From VRUE01 sp036266075 (GTDB taxonomy: Bacteria; Actinomycetota; Thermoleophilia; Solirubrobacterales; 70-9): DNA of 64,000 nucleotides. Every line of letters starts with the position of its first letter. The first letter of the stretch is position 1. The stretch is taken from positions 1 through 64,000 of the forward strand of contig DATANV010000002.1 in the NCBI GenBank assembly GCA_036266075.1, read 5' to 3'. The position numbers and the translations under genes are program-made. Below are positions 1 through 9,074 of the stretch, piece by piece. The notes under the pieces were generated by a model. It saw nothing but the letters and a program-made list of their open reading frames with translations. It did not search any database and had not been told where the DNA came from.

Positions 1-2
1 TG

Positions 3-1631
3 GTCATCAGCGAGCGCGGCGAGCGCCGGGCGCCGCGGACGAACCCGGAGACGGACAAGCAGGTGGACCTCACGCCGGCCCAGATCGACGCGCTGGCGGC
101 GATCGAGGCCGGCGGCTCGCACCTGCTGCACGGCGTCACCGGCTCGGGCAAGACCGAGGTCTACCTGGCCGCCGTCGAGGCCGTGCTCGCCCGCGGCCGC
201 GGCGCGATCGTGCTGGTGCCCGAGATCGGCCTGGCGCCCCAGGCGATCGGTCGCTTCCAGGCGCGGCTCGGCGACCGCTTCGCGGTCATGCACTCGGCCC
301 TGACGCCCGGCCAGCGCTACGACGAGTGGCGGCGACTGCGCGACGGCGAGGCGACGGTCTGCGTCGGCCCGCGCTCCGCCGTGTTCGCCCCGGTCCACGA
401 CCTCGGCCTGATCGTCGTCGATGAGGAGCACGACCCTTCCTACAAGCAGGAGGGAGACCCCTGCTACGACGCCCGCGAGGTGGCCCGCCGCCGCGCCGGC
501 GAATGCGGCGCGGTCCTCGTCGCCGGCTCGGCGACGCCGAGGCCTGAGTCCTGGCTGGCGCTGCCGCGGGCCAAGCTGCCGCGGCGGGTCGACGGACGCA
601 GCCTGCCGCCGGTCGAGATTCTCGACATGCGCGGTACCGACCCTCGCTCGGGGCCGTTGCACGCCGCCACCTGGGACGCGCTGGAGGGCGTCCGGCTGCG
701 CGGCGAGAAGGCGATCGTGATGGTCAACCGGCGCGGCTTCGCGCCCTGGCTCACCTGCCGCTCCTGCGGCCACCACTGGGGCTGCCCCAACTGCGACGTC
801 TCGGCGATCGTCCACCGCCATGCGGGGCGCCTCGTCTGCCACCACTGCGCGCACGCCGAGCCGCTGCCGCGCGCTTGTCCGGACTGCGGTTCGACCACGC
901 TCTCGCGCGGCGGCGCCGGGACCGAGCAGATCGAGGCGCTGCTGAAGGAGCGGCTCGAGGGGGTGCCGGTCTTCCGCCTCGACTCCGACGTGGCCTCCGG
1001 CCGCGGCGCCCACGGCCGCATCCTCACCGGCTTCGACACTGCCGAGAGCGCCGTCCTGGTCGGAACGCAGATGGTCGCCAAGGGCCACGACTTCCCCGAG
1101 GTGACGCTGAGCGCGATCGTCGACGCCGACGCCACCCTGCGCTTCCCCGACTTCCGCGCCGGCGAGCGCACCTTCGCGATGGTCGCTCAGCTCGCCGGCC
1201 GCAGCGGCCGCGGCGCCGCCGGCGGGACGACGATCGTGCAGACGCTGGCGCCCGAGGCGGCGAGCATCGCCCACGCCGCCTGCCACGACTCGGCCGGCTT
1301 CCTCGCCGGCGAGATCGAGCGCCGCCGCCTGCTGCGCTATCCGCCGTTTTCGCACCTGGTGCGCATCGTCCTGCGAGCGGAGTCAGAACAACGGCTCGAC
1401 GGGGCCGCCGCGAAGCTCGCCGAGCTGCTGCGAGAGAGCCTCCCCGGCGGAACCGACCTGCTCGGCCCGGCACCGATGTTCCGGGTGCGCAATCGCTACC
1501 GCCGCCGCCTGCTGACCAAGGCCGACGACCGCGATGGAACCGTCGCTGCAATCGGCGCGGCGGTCGAGCGGCTGGCCGCCGACCGCACTCTGCGCGAGGT
1601 GGCGATCGGCGTCGACGTCGACCCCCAGTAG
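3..1631 (+). CDS. priA: primosomal protein N' (PriA), 5'-truncated by window edge
   Basis: Replication-restart DNA helicase that reloads the replisome at stalled forks. The reading frame is open to the first base of the window, so the N-terminal DNA-binding part lies upstream; the GTG at 63 is internal. Visible in order: Walker A GVTGSGKTEVYL, the PriA-type DEEHD Walker B, four CxxC-type cysteine pairs of the zinc module (from CRSCG to CPDCG), then helicase motifs ending in the QLAGRSGRG arginine-finger segment. It opens an operon with def, fmt and rsmB, a common actinobacterial order. Identity is secure; only the missing start is uncertain. Confidence 0.95.
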   Translation, partial: VISERGERRAPRTNPETDKQVDLTPAQIDALAAIEAGGSHLLHGVTGSGKTEVYLAAVEAVLARGRGAIVLVPEIGLAPQAIGRFQARLGDRFAVMHSALTPGQRYDEWRRLRDGEATVCVGPRSAVFAPVHDLGLIVVDEEHDPSYKQEGDPCYDAREVARRRAGECGAVLVAGSATPRPESWLALPRAKLPRRVDGRSLPPVEILDMRGTDPRSGPLHAATWDALEGVRLRGEKAIVMVNRRGFAPWLTCRSCGHHWGCPNCDVSAIVHRHAGRLVCHHCAHAEPLPRACPDCGSTTLSRGGAGTEQIEALLKERLEGVPVFRLDSDVASGRGAHGRILTGFDTAESAVLVGTQMVAKGHDFPEVTLSAIVDADATLRFPDFRAGERTFAMVAQLAGRSGRGAAGGTTIVQTLAPEAASIAHAACHDSAGFLAGEIERRRLLRYPPFSHLVRIVLRAESEQRLDGAAAKLAELLRESLPGGTDLLGPAPMFRVRNRYRRRLLTKADDRDGTVAAIGAAVERLAADRTLREVAIGVDVDPQ

Positions 1632-1669
1632 CCGGCCGTGAGCAAGCGGGGCTCGCGGCAGGCGATCCA

Positions 1670-1682
1670 TACAATCGAAGCG
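1670..1682 (+). promoter_or_regulatory. TACAAT -10 box, likely leaderless def promoter
   Basis: TACAAT lies at 1670-1675, exactly 7 nt before the def ATG, with no Shine-Dalgarno sequence between. That spacing places the transcription start at the initiation codon. Several genes here share the arrangement. Confidence 0.45.
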
Positions 1683-2330
1683 ATGAGCGATGAAGGAGCC
1701 GTCGAGGCCAAGGCCGAGCGCGAGGAGCTCGAAGCCGAGCTGCAGCAGCGGCGCGAAGCCGCGCTCGCGCAGGTGGTCAAGTTCGGCGACCCGGTCCTGA
1801 AGAGCGAGGCCTCGCCGGTCGCCGAGTTCGGCCCCGAGCTGCGCGCCGAGGTCGAGCGCATGATCGCGATCATGCGCGACGGGATGGGGGTCGGCCTGGC
1901 GGCGACCCAGCTCGGCCTGCTGCGCCGGTTGCTCGTCTTCCAGGCGGCGCCGGACGGCGAGCCGATGGCGCTGATCAACCCTGAGGTCGAGTGGCTCTCC
2001 GACGACGTCGTGGTCGCCGAAGAGGGCTGCCTCAGCCTGCCGCGTGTCGCGATGGACGTCGAGCGCCCGCTGTACGCCCGCGTCGCCGGCCGCGACGTCG
2101 AGGGAGAGCCGGTGACGATCGAGGCCTCGGGGCTCGAGGCGCGGGTCCTGCAGCACGAGATCGACCACCTCGACGGCGTGCTGATCCTCGACCGGGCTCC
2201 GCGCGAGCAGCGCAAGGCGGCGCTGCGGGCGCTGCGCGAAGGCGGCAGCTACGCGCCCAGCGCCGATCAGGAGGCGGCTGAGGACGCCGAGCCTGCCGAA
2301 CACCACCGCGAGCCCCGCGCCGAGGCGTGA
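1683..2330 (+). CDS. def: peptide deformylase
   Basis: Removes the N-formyl group from new polypeptides; metal-dependent cytosolic enzyme. All three family motifs are present: GVGLAATQLG (about residues 69-78), EGCLSLP with metal ligand Cys116, and HEIDHLDG with ligands His158/His162 and catalytic Glu159. I chose ATG 1683 because a -10-like box sits just upstream and the family does not need more sequence; a GTG at 1638 is possible. Unusual parts are a charged helical N-terminal extension of about 30 residues and an acidic tail after residue 185. Its stop overlaps the fmt GTG (GTGA), pairing the formylation and deformylation enzymes. Confidence 0.95.
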   Translation: MSDEGAVEAKAEREELEAELQQRREAALAQVVKFGDPVLKSEASPVAEFGPELRAEVERMIAIMRDGMGVGLAATQLGLLRRLLVFQAAPDGEPMALINPEVEWLSDDVVVAEEGCLSLPRVAMDVERPLYARVAGRDVEGEPVTIEASGLEARVLQHEIDHLDGVLILDRAPREQRKAALRALREGGSYAPSADQEAAEDAEPAEHHREPRAEA

Positions 2331-3232
2331 GAACCGCCTACCTCGGCACCTCCGACTTTGCCGCGACCGTCCTCGAGCGGCTCGCCGGCTCGTCGCACCG
2401 GCCGGCGCTGGTCGTCACGCCCCCCGATCGCCCGCGCGGCCGCGGTCGCCAGAGCAGCTCGCCGCCCGCCGCCGAGCGGGCGGGGGAGCTGGGCATCGAG
2501 CTGCTGCAGGCCGAGAACGTCAACGACGAGGGCGCCGTGCGCCGGATCCGCGCGGCCGAGCCGCAGGCGATCGTGGTCTGCGCTTTCGGCCAGCTGATCC
2601 GCGAGCCGCTGCTCTCCCAGTGGCCGTTGCTAAACCTCCACCCGTCGCTGCTGCCGCGCTGGCGCGGCGCCGCGCCGATCGAGCGGGCGATCATGGCCGG
2701 CGACGCCCGCACCGGGGTCTGCGTTATGCGCCTCACCGAGGGCCTCGACTCCGGCCCAATCGCCCTGCGACAGGAGGTGACGATCGGCCTCGAGGACGAC
2801 TTCGCCAGCCTCTCGGCAAAGCTGGCCGCGCACGGTGGCGAGCTGCTGGTCGAGGCGCTCGACGGGCTGGCCGAAGGACACCTCGAGTTCGCCGCGCAGG
2901 ATGACGAGGAGGCGACATATGCGGAGAAGATCGACCCGGCCGAACGCCGCCTTGACCCCGGCCGCCCCGCCGTCGAGCTGGCGCGAACGGTGCGTGCGCT
3001 GACCCCGCACGTCGGTGCCTACCTCGAGGTCGGCGCCGGCGACCGTCTCGGCGTGCGCCGGGCCCGGGCGGTCGATGTCAGCGTCGAGAGGGGCGAGATG
3101 CGGGCCGAGTGGGGGGCGCTGCTGCTCGGCTGCGGCCGCGGCGCGCTGCGGCTCGAGGTCGTGCAGCCGCCGGGCGGCAGGCCGATGGCGGCCGACGCCT
3201 ACCTGCGCGGCCACCCGGTCCCCGTGCTGTGA
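2327..3232 (+). CDS. fmt: methionyl-tRNA formyltransferase
   Basis: Formylates Met-tRNAi using 10-formyl-THF. The 301 residues are typical of the family. The catalytic triad is visible as Asn103 and His105 in LLNLHPSLLPRWRGAAPI, and Asp141 in GLDSGP. The C-terminal part (after about residue 205) matches the tRNA-binding OB-like domain. The GTG start overlaps the def stop by 4 nt and its own stop overlaps the rsmB GTG by 4 nt, so the three are translationally coupled. Confidence 0.95.
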   Translation: MRTAYLGTSDFAATVLERLAGSSHRPALVVTPPDRPRGRGRQSSSPPAAERAGELGIELLQAENVNDEGAVRRIRAAEPQAIVVCAFGQLIREPLLSQWPLLNLHPSLLPRWRGAAPIERAIMAGDARTGVCVMRLTEGLDSGPIALRQEVTIGLEDDFASLSAKLAAHGGELLVEALDGLAEGHLEFAAQDDEEATYAEKIDPAERRLDPGRPAVELARTVRALTPHVGAYLEVGAGDRLGVRRARAVDVSVERGEMRAEWGALLLGCGRGALRLEVVQPPGGRPMAADAYLRGHPVPVL

Positions 3233-4623
3233 GCGCCGGCGTCGGGCGCCAGATCGCCCCGGCCCGGGCGCTCGCCTTCGCCGTCGTCCTCGCTACCTTC
3301 GAGGAAGGCGCCCACACCGAGCGGGCCTTCCGCGAGGGAGCCGCCGAGCGCGGCCTCGAGGGACGCGAGCGGGCCCAGGCGCAACGGCTCGCCTACGGCG
3401 CCGTGCAGCGGCGCGGCACCGCCGACGCGGCGATCGAGCGGCTCGCCGGCCGCTCGCCACGGCTGCTCGACCCGCCGGTCCTGGCGGCCCTGCGGCTCGG
3501 CCTCTACGAGCTGCTCTTCGCCGACGCGACCCCCGACCACGCCGCTGTCGACCAGGCGGTCGAGCTGGTCAAGGTCGCCGGTGCCGCCCACGCCTCGGGT
3601 CTGGTCAACGCGGTCCTGCGCCGCGCCGCGCGCGAACGCGAGCAGCTGGGCGCCGCGCTGCTCGGCGACGACTCGACGGCGGAGCGTGCCGCCGTCGCCC
3701 ACTCGGCGCCACTCTGGCTGGCGCGGATGTGGTGGCAGGAGCTGGGCCCCGAGGCGGCGCGCTCGCTGCTGGCTGCCTGCAACCGTCGGGCGGAGACGGC
3801 CTTCCGCGTCAATAGCCTGCGAGGCGACCGGGACTCCCTCCTGGCGCGGCTGCGGGCGGCGGACGTCGACGCCACGGTCCCCGACGGTCCCTGGCCGCTG
3901 GCAGCGGCGGAGACGATCGTCATCGGCGGTCGCACCGGGCCGCTGGTGCCGGAGTTGGTCGCGGCCGGCGAGCTGACCCCGCAGAGTCGCGGCTCGGCCG
4001 CGGTCGTCGAGGTGCTCGATCCGCAGCCCGGCGAGAACCTGCTCGACCTCTGCGCCGGCCCGGGCATCAAGACCGGCCAGATCGCCACCCGTATGGGGAA
4101 CAACGGTGAGACGATCTCGGTCGAGCCGGACCCCGAGCGGGCCGCCGAGGTCGCCGCCCAGGCAGCACGTCTCGGCCTGCGCAGTGTCACCGTGGTCGAG
4201 GCCGACGCCGCCGAGCAGCCGCTGGCGCCCGGCTTCGACCGGGTCCTGGTCGACGTTCCCTGCTCGGACCTCGGCGCCCTCGCCTCGCGCCCCGACGCCC
4301 GCTGGCGCAAGTCGCCGCGCGCGATCGAGCGGCTCGCGGCGCTCCAAGACCGCATCCTCGAGCAGGCGGCGGCAGCGCTGCGCCCGGGCGGGACCCTGGT
4401 CTATGCGACCTGCACGATCTCGCGCCGGGAGTGCGAGGAGCGGCTCGCGGCGCTAATGGAGAGAGCGGCCGCTGGCGACGCCCCGCCGCTCGCGGTCGAC
4501 GACCTCGGTGCCCTCGCACCCGGCCTCGCCTCGCCGCACGACCCCCGCTGCCTGCAGCTGCGCCCCGACCGCGATGGGACCACCGGCTTCTTCATCTGTC
4601 GGCTGCAACGCACCCGACATTGA
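3229..4623 (+). CDS. rsmB: 16S rRNA m5C967 methyltransferase RsmB (Sun/Fmu)
   Basis: SAM-dependent methylation of C967 in 16S rRNA. Residues 1-140 form a NusB-like RNA-binding domain. The Rossmann methyltransferase follows, with SAM motif LDLCAGPGIKT (about 270), DVPCSDLG carrying one conserved cysteine (about 344), and the catalytic-cysteine motif YATCT (about 394). Variants from the usual motifs are CAGPGIKT for CAAPGGKT and PCSDLG for PCSGLG. GTG 3229 is preferred because it makes the GTGA overlap with fmt. Confidence 0.92.
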   Translation: MSAGVGRQIAPARALAFAVVLATFEEGAHTERAFREGAAERGLEGRERAQAQRLAYGAVQRRGTADAAIERLAGRSPRLLDPPVLAALRLGLYELLFADATPDHAAVDQAVELVKVAGAAHASGLVNAVLRRAAREREQLGAALLGDDSTAERAAVAHSAPLWLARMWWQELGPEAARSLLAACNRRAETAFRVNSLRGDRDSLLARLRAADVDATVPDGPWPLAAAETIVIGGRTGPLVPELVAAGELTPQSRGSAAVVEVLDPQPGENLLDLCAGPGIKTGQIATRMGNNGETISVEPDPERAAEVAAQAARLGLRSVTVVEADAAEQPLAPGFDRVLVDVPCSDLGALASRPDARWRKSPRAIERLAALQDRILEQAAAALRPGGTLVYATCTISRRECEERLAALMERAAAGDAPPLAVDDLGALAPGLASPHDPRCLQLRPDRDGTTGFFICRLQRTRH

Positions 4624-4642
4624 CCACACTGGAGTGGGGTGA

Positions 4643-4930
4643 ATGTCGGATGCGCTGGGATCAGCCGAGCGAGAGGGGATGATGGGGGTGATGAGCGATG
4701 GGGGAGACGGGGGTTCAATGCTGAAGCGGGCGAAATGCCCGGGCTGCAGCGAGCCCTGGCTGCGCCCCGCCCAGATTCCGGGCCGCTTCCGCTGTGTGTA
4801 CTGTCTGCGCCGCTTCGAGCTGGTTTCGCAGTGCCCGAACTGCGGCGAACACCAGACCATCGCCCGGATGAGTACCACCGAGGACATGACCTGTCAGATC
4901 TGCCGCGACTCGATGCTGAGGCCGATATGA
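4643..4930 (+). CDS. small four-CxxC zinc-ribbon protein, function unknown
   Basis: 95 residues with four CxxC pairs (Cys32/35, 51/54, 64/67, 84/87), enough to bind two zinc ions as tandem zinc ribbons. No catalytic domain is visible, so a nucleic-acid or protein docking role is inferred. Alternative starts at 4691 or 4718 keep all cysteines; the N-terminal Gly/Asp-rich part may not be translated. Its stop overlaps the rpe ATG (ATGA), so the two are coupled. I do not recognise a named family. Confidence 0.75.
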   Translation: MSDALGSAEREGMMGVMSDGGDGGSMLKRAKCPGCSEPWLRPAQIPGRFRCVYCLRRFELVSQCPNCGEHQTIARMSTTEDMTCQICRDSMLRPI

Positions 4931-5613
4931 GCGAGCGCCTGGCCGAGCTGTTGGGCGAGCGCCGGGTGGCTCCCTCGATCCTCTCCGCCGATTTTTCGCG
5001 GCTCGGCGAGCAGGTCGACGAGGTGCTTGCGGCGGGCGCGCGGGTCATCCATTTCGACGTGATGGACGGGCACTTCGTGCCGCCGATCACGGTTGGCCCG
5101 GTCGTTGCCGGCGCGATCGCCGATCGCGTCCATGCCGCCGACGCCGCCCTCGACGTTCATCTGATGATCGAGGCGCCCGAGCGCCAGATCGAGGAGTTCG
5201 CGCGGGCCGGCGCCGACTCGATCACCTTCCACGCGGAGGCGACCCCGCACGCCAACCGCACCTTGGCGGCGATCCGCGACCTCGGCTGCCTGGCCGGCAT
5301 CGCGCTCAACCCAGGCACGCCGGCAACTGTCGTGTCCGAGCTGCGCGGCGAGGCCGACATCGTCCTCTGCATGACCGTCAACCCGGGCTGGGGCGGCCAG
5401 GCCTTCATTCCCGGCTCGCCCGACAAGGTCGCGCGCCTGTTCGCGCTGGCCGGCGAGGCGGCGATCGAGGTCGACGGCGGCATCGATGCCTCCACCGCGG
5501 AGAGGGTGGCCGAAGCGGGAGCCTCACTCTTCGTCGCTGGCTCCGCCGTTTTCGGCGCCGCCGACCCGGCCGCCGCCTACCGCGAGATCGCCGCCGCTGC
5601 CGGGGCGGACTAG
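4927..5613 (+). CDS. rpe: ribulose-phosphate 3-epimerase
   Basis: Interconverts ribulose-5-P and xylulose-5-P in the pentose phosphate pathway. TIM-barrel signatures are clear: PSILSADF at strand 1, HFDVMDGHFVP with metal ligands, HLMIE, the loop MTVNPGWGGQ, and catalytic-Asp motif EVDGGI. The 228 residues match the family. The reading frame extends upstream, but that part overlaps the zinc gene in another frame; ATG 4927 gives the ATGA junction. Confidence 0.95.
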   Translation: MSERLAELLGERRVAPSILSADFSRLGEQVDEVLAAGARVIHFDVMDGHFVPPITVGPVVAGAIADRVHAADAALDVHLMIEAPERQIEEFARAGADSITFHAEATPHANRTLAAIRDLGCLAGIALNPGTPATVVSELRGEADIVLCMTVNPGWGGQAFIPGSPDKVARLFALAGEAAIEVDGGIDASTAERVAEAGASLFVAGSAVFGAADPAAAYREIAAAAGAD

Positions 5614-5622
5614 CCCAGCGCG

Positions 5623-6408
5623 GTGGGCGAGTTGGCCCAGCTGCGGGGGGAGCTGCGCCAGTTCCTGCGGCGCCTCGGGATCCTCCTCGCGGCGATCCTC
5701 GTCCTGCTCGCCGCCGGCACGGTGGGGTTCATGGCAACCGAGGGGTCCTCGGTCGGCTACGGCTTCGTCTGGGCGCTCGACACTGTGGCGACGGTCGGCT
5801 CGATCCCAGAGCCGCAGAGCGCTGGCGGCCAGATCGTCAAGGTCGCGCTGATCGTCCTTGGCGTAGGTACTCTCTTCTACGCCCTGGTGACGGTGACCGA
5901 GTTCTTCGTCGCCGGGCATCTCTCGGGGCTGTTGAGGGAGAGAAGGCTGTTGAACGAGATCGACGCGCTCGAGGACCACATCCTGATCTGCGGTTTCGGC
6001 CGGGTCGGCCGCCAGGCGGCCCGCGACCTGCGCGCCGCCGGGCGCGACTTCGTCGTCATCGACACCAACGTCGAGGAGACCAGCGGGCACGCCGCGGCGC
6101 TCGAGGCGCCGATCGTCCACGGCGCCGCCTCCGACGACGCGATCCTGCGCCAGGCCGGGATCATGCGCGCCGCCGGGGTGATCGCCTGCGTCGACTCCGA
6201 CGCCGAGAACGTCTTCATCACTCTCTCCGTACGGGAGCTGCGGCCCGACCTGACGATCGTCGCCCGGGCCGCGGTCGAGGATACCGAGCGCAAGCTGCGC
6301 CACGCAGGCGCCGACCGCGTCGTCTCCCCGTACAAGGAGAGCGGCTCAGAGATGGTCCGGCTGGCGGTTGGCGCCCTCGACAGCGAGAACGGCGACGGTC
6401 CTGGCTAG
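5623..6408 (+). CDS. two-TM potassium-channel-like protein with RCK/TrkA-N domain
   Basis: 261 residues. TM1 is about 17-38, a pore helix follows, TM2 is about 71-97, then a cytoplasmic RCK N domain starts with the Rossmann motif ICGFGRVGR (about 122-130) and conserved acidic residue in VVIDTN. Such proteins pass K+ gated by a ligand at the RCK ring. The selectivity-filter position reads TVATVGSIPEP instead of the usual TVGYGD, so ion selectivity cannot be assumed. GTG start. It ends tail-to-tail with the flippase gene, overlapping 4 nt. Confidence 0.8.
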   Translation: MGELAQLRGELRQFLRRLGILLAAILVLLAAGTVGFMATEGSSVGYGFVWALDTVATVGSIPEPQSAGGQIVKVALIVLGVGTLFYALVTVTEFFVAGHLSGLLRERRLLNEIDALEDHILICGFGRVGRQAARDLRAAGRDFVVIDTNVEETSGHAAALEAPIVHGAASDDAILRQAGIMRAAGVIACVDSDAENVFITLSVRELRPDLTIVARAAVEDTERKLRHAGADRVVSPYKESGSEMVRLAVGALDSENGDGPG

Positions 6409-7793
6409 AGCGGCTCCTCGATGCTCGCCAGGCGCGCCTCCAGCTCCTCCGGAGAGCCGGGCTTGGGCACGTCCTCGGCGCGCTCGTGCGGGCGGCGGTA
6501 GACGAGGTAGAGGAGCGAGAAGAGGACCGCCGCGGCGAGTAGGAAGCCGACCTCCACGCGGCGGAACTCATCGCTCACAAGTGGCACGAAGTTCCAGCCG
6601 ATGAACAGCGCAGCGCAGGCGATCCAGCGGGCGGCGGCGCGCCGCACCTGGCCCTGGGCGACGCAGGCCTGGTTGACGGTCACCGAGGAGAGATAGAGCC
6701 CCATGCCCACGGTCACCAGGAGCAGCCCCTCCCTGTCGTAGGTGAACTTGTTGCTGAAGGCGATCTGCATCGCCTGCGGGCCGGCGACGGCCATGAAGAC
6801 GAGGGAAATCGCGGTGAAGCCGGCGAGCCCGAGCAAGACCATGCGCACCGTGTGCCGGAACTCGCGCTCGCCCTCCTCGGTGCCGCTGGCGTGCAGCCGG
6901 GTTAGGTGGGGGAGGATGCTGGTCGAGACCGACTGGAAGAGCTGCAGCGGCGCGCGGGCGATCATCAGCACGTTGAAGATGAAACCGGCCGCCGCAGCGC
7001 CCTGCAGGCCGCGGAGGATCAGCGGCCCGGCGTTGAGGAAGGCCTGTTCGCTGAACATGATCAGCAGCACGGCGGCGGCGAAGCCGCTGCCGTGGCGCAT
7101 CGAGAATTCCTCCTCATCGCCCTCGGACGGCTCCGGCTTGACGCTCTCCTGTTTCGCGCGCCGCGCGAAGGCAAACGGGACGACCATGAGCGATAGGGCC
7201 GGGGCGGCGACGATGCCGATTGCGACCGCCGACTGGCCGCTCAGCACGCTGACGGCGACGAGCACGGCGAAGACCGTGCGGAAGCAGGATTCGGAGAGGA
7301 TCAGGGCGACGAACAGCCCGAAGCGCTGATTGCCGGCGAGGAAGCCGCGGGCGAAGTAGCTGGCGGCGTAGAAGAGGACCGCCGAGAAGAAGACCCAGTA
7401 GAGGGTTTCGTTGCCCTCCAGCAGGTCATTCTGGATCGGCCCGCGCAGCGCCAGCGCTGCGACCGCGAAGAAGAGCGAAAGGCCGAGCTGGATCGTCGAG
7501 GCGACCCGCATCGGCTCGCCGATCGACGCACCCTTCTCGAGGCGCTCGGAGATGTGGCGCGAGAGCAGCTGTTCGATCGGCCGGTAGAGGGTCGAGATCG
7601 TGATGAAGACGGCCGACCAGAGCACCGTGATCTGGCCGTAGTCGGGCTTGGAGAGGACGTGCGAGGCGATCAGGAAGTAGGCGTAGGTGATGACGCCGGT
7701 GAGGCCGACCCCGATCGCCAGGAAGCTCGCCGTCTTGCCGTAGTCGGTCGAGCCGGCCGTGCCCCGCGAGGCTGCCTCGCCCTCGTCCGTCAT
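6405..7793 (-). CDS. polysaccharide/lipid-linked oligosaccharide flippase-like membrane protein
   Basis: About 462 residues with roughly 12 hydrophobic segments and the arrangement of the Wzx/MATE-like polysaccharide transporter superfamily, for example an N-terminal TM followed by a PDYG motif after TM1-2. Likely moves a lipid-linked glycan across the membrane. ATG 7793 is used because it forms an ATGA overlap with the upstream glycosyltransferase; a GTG lies one codon earlier. The pairing with a GT2 enzyme supports a glycan-export role, but the substrate is unknown. Confidence 0.78.
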   Translation of the reverse strand: MTDEGEAASRGTAGSTDYGKTASFLAIGVGLTGVITYAYFLIASHVLSKPDYGQITVLWSAVFITISTLYRPIEQLLSRHISERLEKGASIGEPMRVASTIQLGLSLFFAVAALALRGPIQNDLLEGNETLYWVFFSAVLFYAASYFARGFLAGNQRFGLFVALILSESCFRTVFAVLVAVSVLSGQSAVAIGIVAAPALSLMVVPFAFARRAKQESVKPEPSEGDEEEFSMRHGSGFAAAVLLIMFSEQAFLNAGPLILRGLQGAAAAGFIFNVLMIARAPLQLFQSVSTSILPHLTRLHASGTEEGEREFRHTVRMVLLGLAGFTAISLVFMAVAGPQAMQIAFSNKFTYDREGLLLVTVGMGLYLSSVTVNQACVAQGQVRRAAARWIACAALFIGWNFVPLVSDEFRRVEVGFLLAAAVLFSLLYLVYRRPHERAEDVPKPGSPEELEARLASIEEPL

Positions 7794-8791
7794 CACTCGC
7801 GAGCCGGCTCGCGCGCGGTGCCGGGCTCGTAGTGGGAGGGCTCGACGCCGAGCGAGAGCTCGACCCGGCGCACCCGCTCGAAGACCCGCTGCGTCATCAC
7901 CCGCTGGCTCGCCAGCAGGTCGCCGATCACCCCCAGCGCCATCAGCTGCACGGCGGCGATGAAGAGCACCGCGCCGAGGATCAGCGACTGGATGTGGCCG
8001 CTGCTGTCGCCGTTGAGGATCCAGTCGAGCAGGAACGGCATCCAGGCAGCGAGCGCCAGCAGTCCGACCACCAGGCTGGCGGTCGCGAAAACGCGCAGCG
8101 GCTCGTAGCGCGCGTAGACGCGCAGGATCGAGAGGGCGTTGCGGCGCACGTAGCCCCCGGTCGAGGCGAAGAGCCGCGACTCACGGGTCTGCGGGTTGGT
8201 CTCGATCCCGACCTGGTCGACCGCGACCAGCATCTTGCCGGCCTGGATCAGGCTCTCGAGGGTGTAGGTGAAGTTGTCGGTGACGAGCAGCCCGAGCGCC
8301 GCCTCGCGGTTGTAGGCGCGGAAGCCGGAGGTGGTGTCGGCGATCGCCGTCCCGGAGAGCCGCCGCACGACCCAGCTGCCGAGCCGCTGCAGCGCCTTCT
8401 TGCGGCCGGAGAAGTGCTCGATCGTCGCCACGCGGCGGTCGCCGACGACCATGTCTGCCTCGCCGGCGAGGATCGGCGCCACCAGCTTCGGCACGTCGGC
8501 GCCGCTGTATTGGTTGTCGGCGTCGGTGTTGACGACGATGTCGGCGCCGAGCTTGAGGCAGGCGTCGAGGCCCGCCTGGAAGGCCGCCGCCAGGCCCTTG
8601 TTGTTGGTCAGCCGCACGACGTGGTCGACGCCGTTCTCGCGCGCGACCTCGACCGTGCGGTCGGTCGAGCCGTCGTCGACGACCAGCAGCTCGATCTGGT
8701 CGATGCCGTCGATTTGACGGGGGAGGGCGGCAATGGTTGCCGGGAGGGTCGCTTCCTCGTTGAGGCAGGGGATCTGGACGATGAGCTTCAT
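7793..8791 (-). CDS. family 2 glycosyltransferase with C-terminal membrane segments
   Basis: 332 residues. GT-A fold motifs: IPCLNEE near the N terminus, VVDDGSTD, and the DxD motif NTDADNQY. Two hydrophobic segments near the C terminus anchor it, as in dolichol-phosphate-mannose-synthase-like enzymes. It probably loads a sugar onto a polyprenyl phosphate used with the adjacent flippase. ATG 8791 begins exactly at the conserved MKLIVQIP strand; the upstream extension to 8947 runs through an inverted repeat and is not believed. Confidence 0.85.
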   Translation of the reverse strand: MKLIVQIPCLNEEATLPATIAALPRQIDGIDQIELLVVDDGSTDRTVEVARENGVDHVVRLTNNKGLAAAFQAGLDACLKLGADIVVNTDADNQYSGADVPKLVAPILAGEADMVVGDRRVATIEHFSGRKKALQRLGSWVVRRLSGTAIADTTSGFRAYNREAALGLLVTDNFTYTLESLIQAGKMLVAVDQVGIETNPQTRESRLFASTGGYVRRNALSILRVYARYEPLRVFATASLVVGLLALAAWMPFLLDWILNGDSSGHIQSLILGAVLFIAAVQLMALGVIGDLLASQRVMTQRVFERVRRVELSLGVEPSHYEPGTAREPARE

Positions 8792-9074
8792 GTGGCGGTC
8801 AGGGTATCCCTGGTGGCGGCGTGGGGAGGGGGTTGGGGGTGTCTCCCGCTTGCTGGGTTTTTCGCCTCGGAGTACTTGGCTGCCGCTTGGGTCGGTGGGG
8901 CGAAAAACAGGACGCCGCTGGGCGGGAGACACCCCAACCCCCTCCACTCGGAGCGCGGCGAGGATCCCTGGGGCGAACTGCGGGAGCTTGACTTCGACTC
9001 GCTCGTGCGGACCGAGAACAAACGCTCCGGCCTAGCTGTGGGAGCAGCGTCACAGCCAGCCGCGAGCAGCACGG
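8792..9074. other. divergent intergenic region without a gene
   Basis: Separates the minus-strand glycosyltransferase from the riboflavin operon. It holds the long inverted repeat at 8825-8945. I see no convincing coding sequence. Confidence 0.6.
8825..8945. repeat. long imperfect inverted repeat (hairpin element)
   Basis: Left arm 8825-8849 (contains GGTGTCTCCCGC's core GTCTCCCGC) pairs with right arm 8922-8945 with one base of slack. A second stem, GTTTTTCGCC at 8857-8866 with GGCGAAAAAC at 8899-8908, lies inside; the loop is about 32 nt. No U-tract follows the outer stem, so a plain intrinsic terminator is unlikely. Confidence 0.7.
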
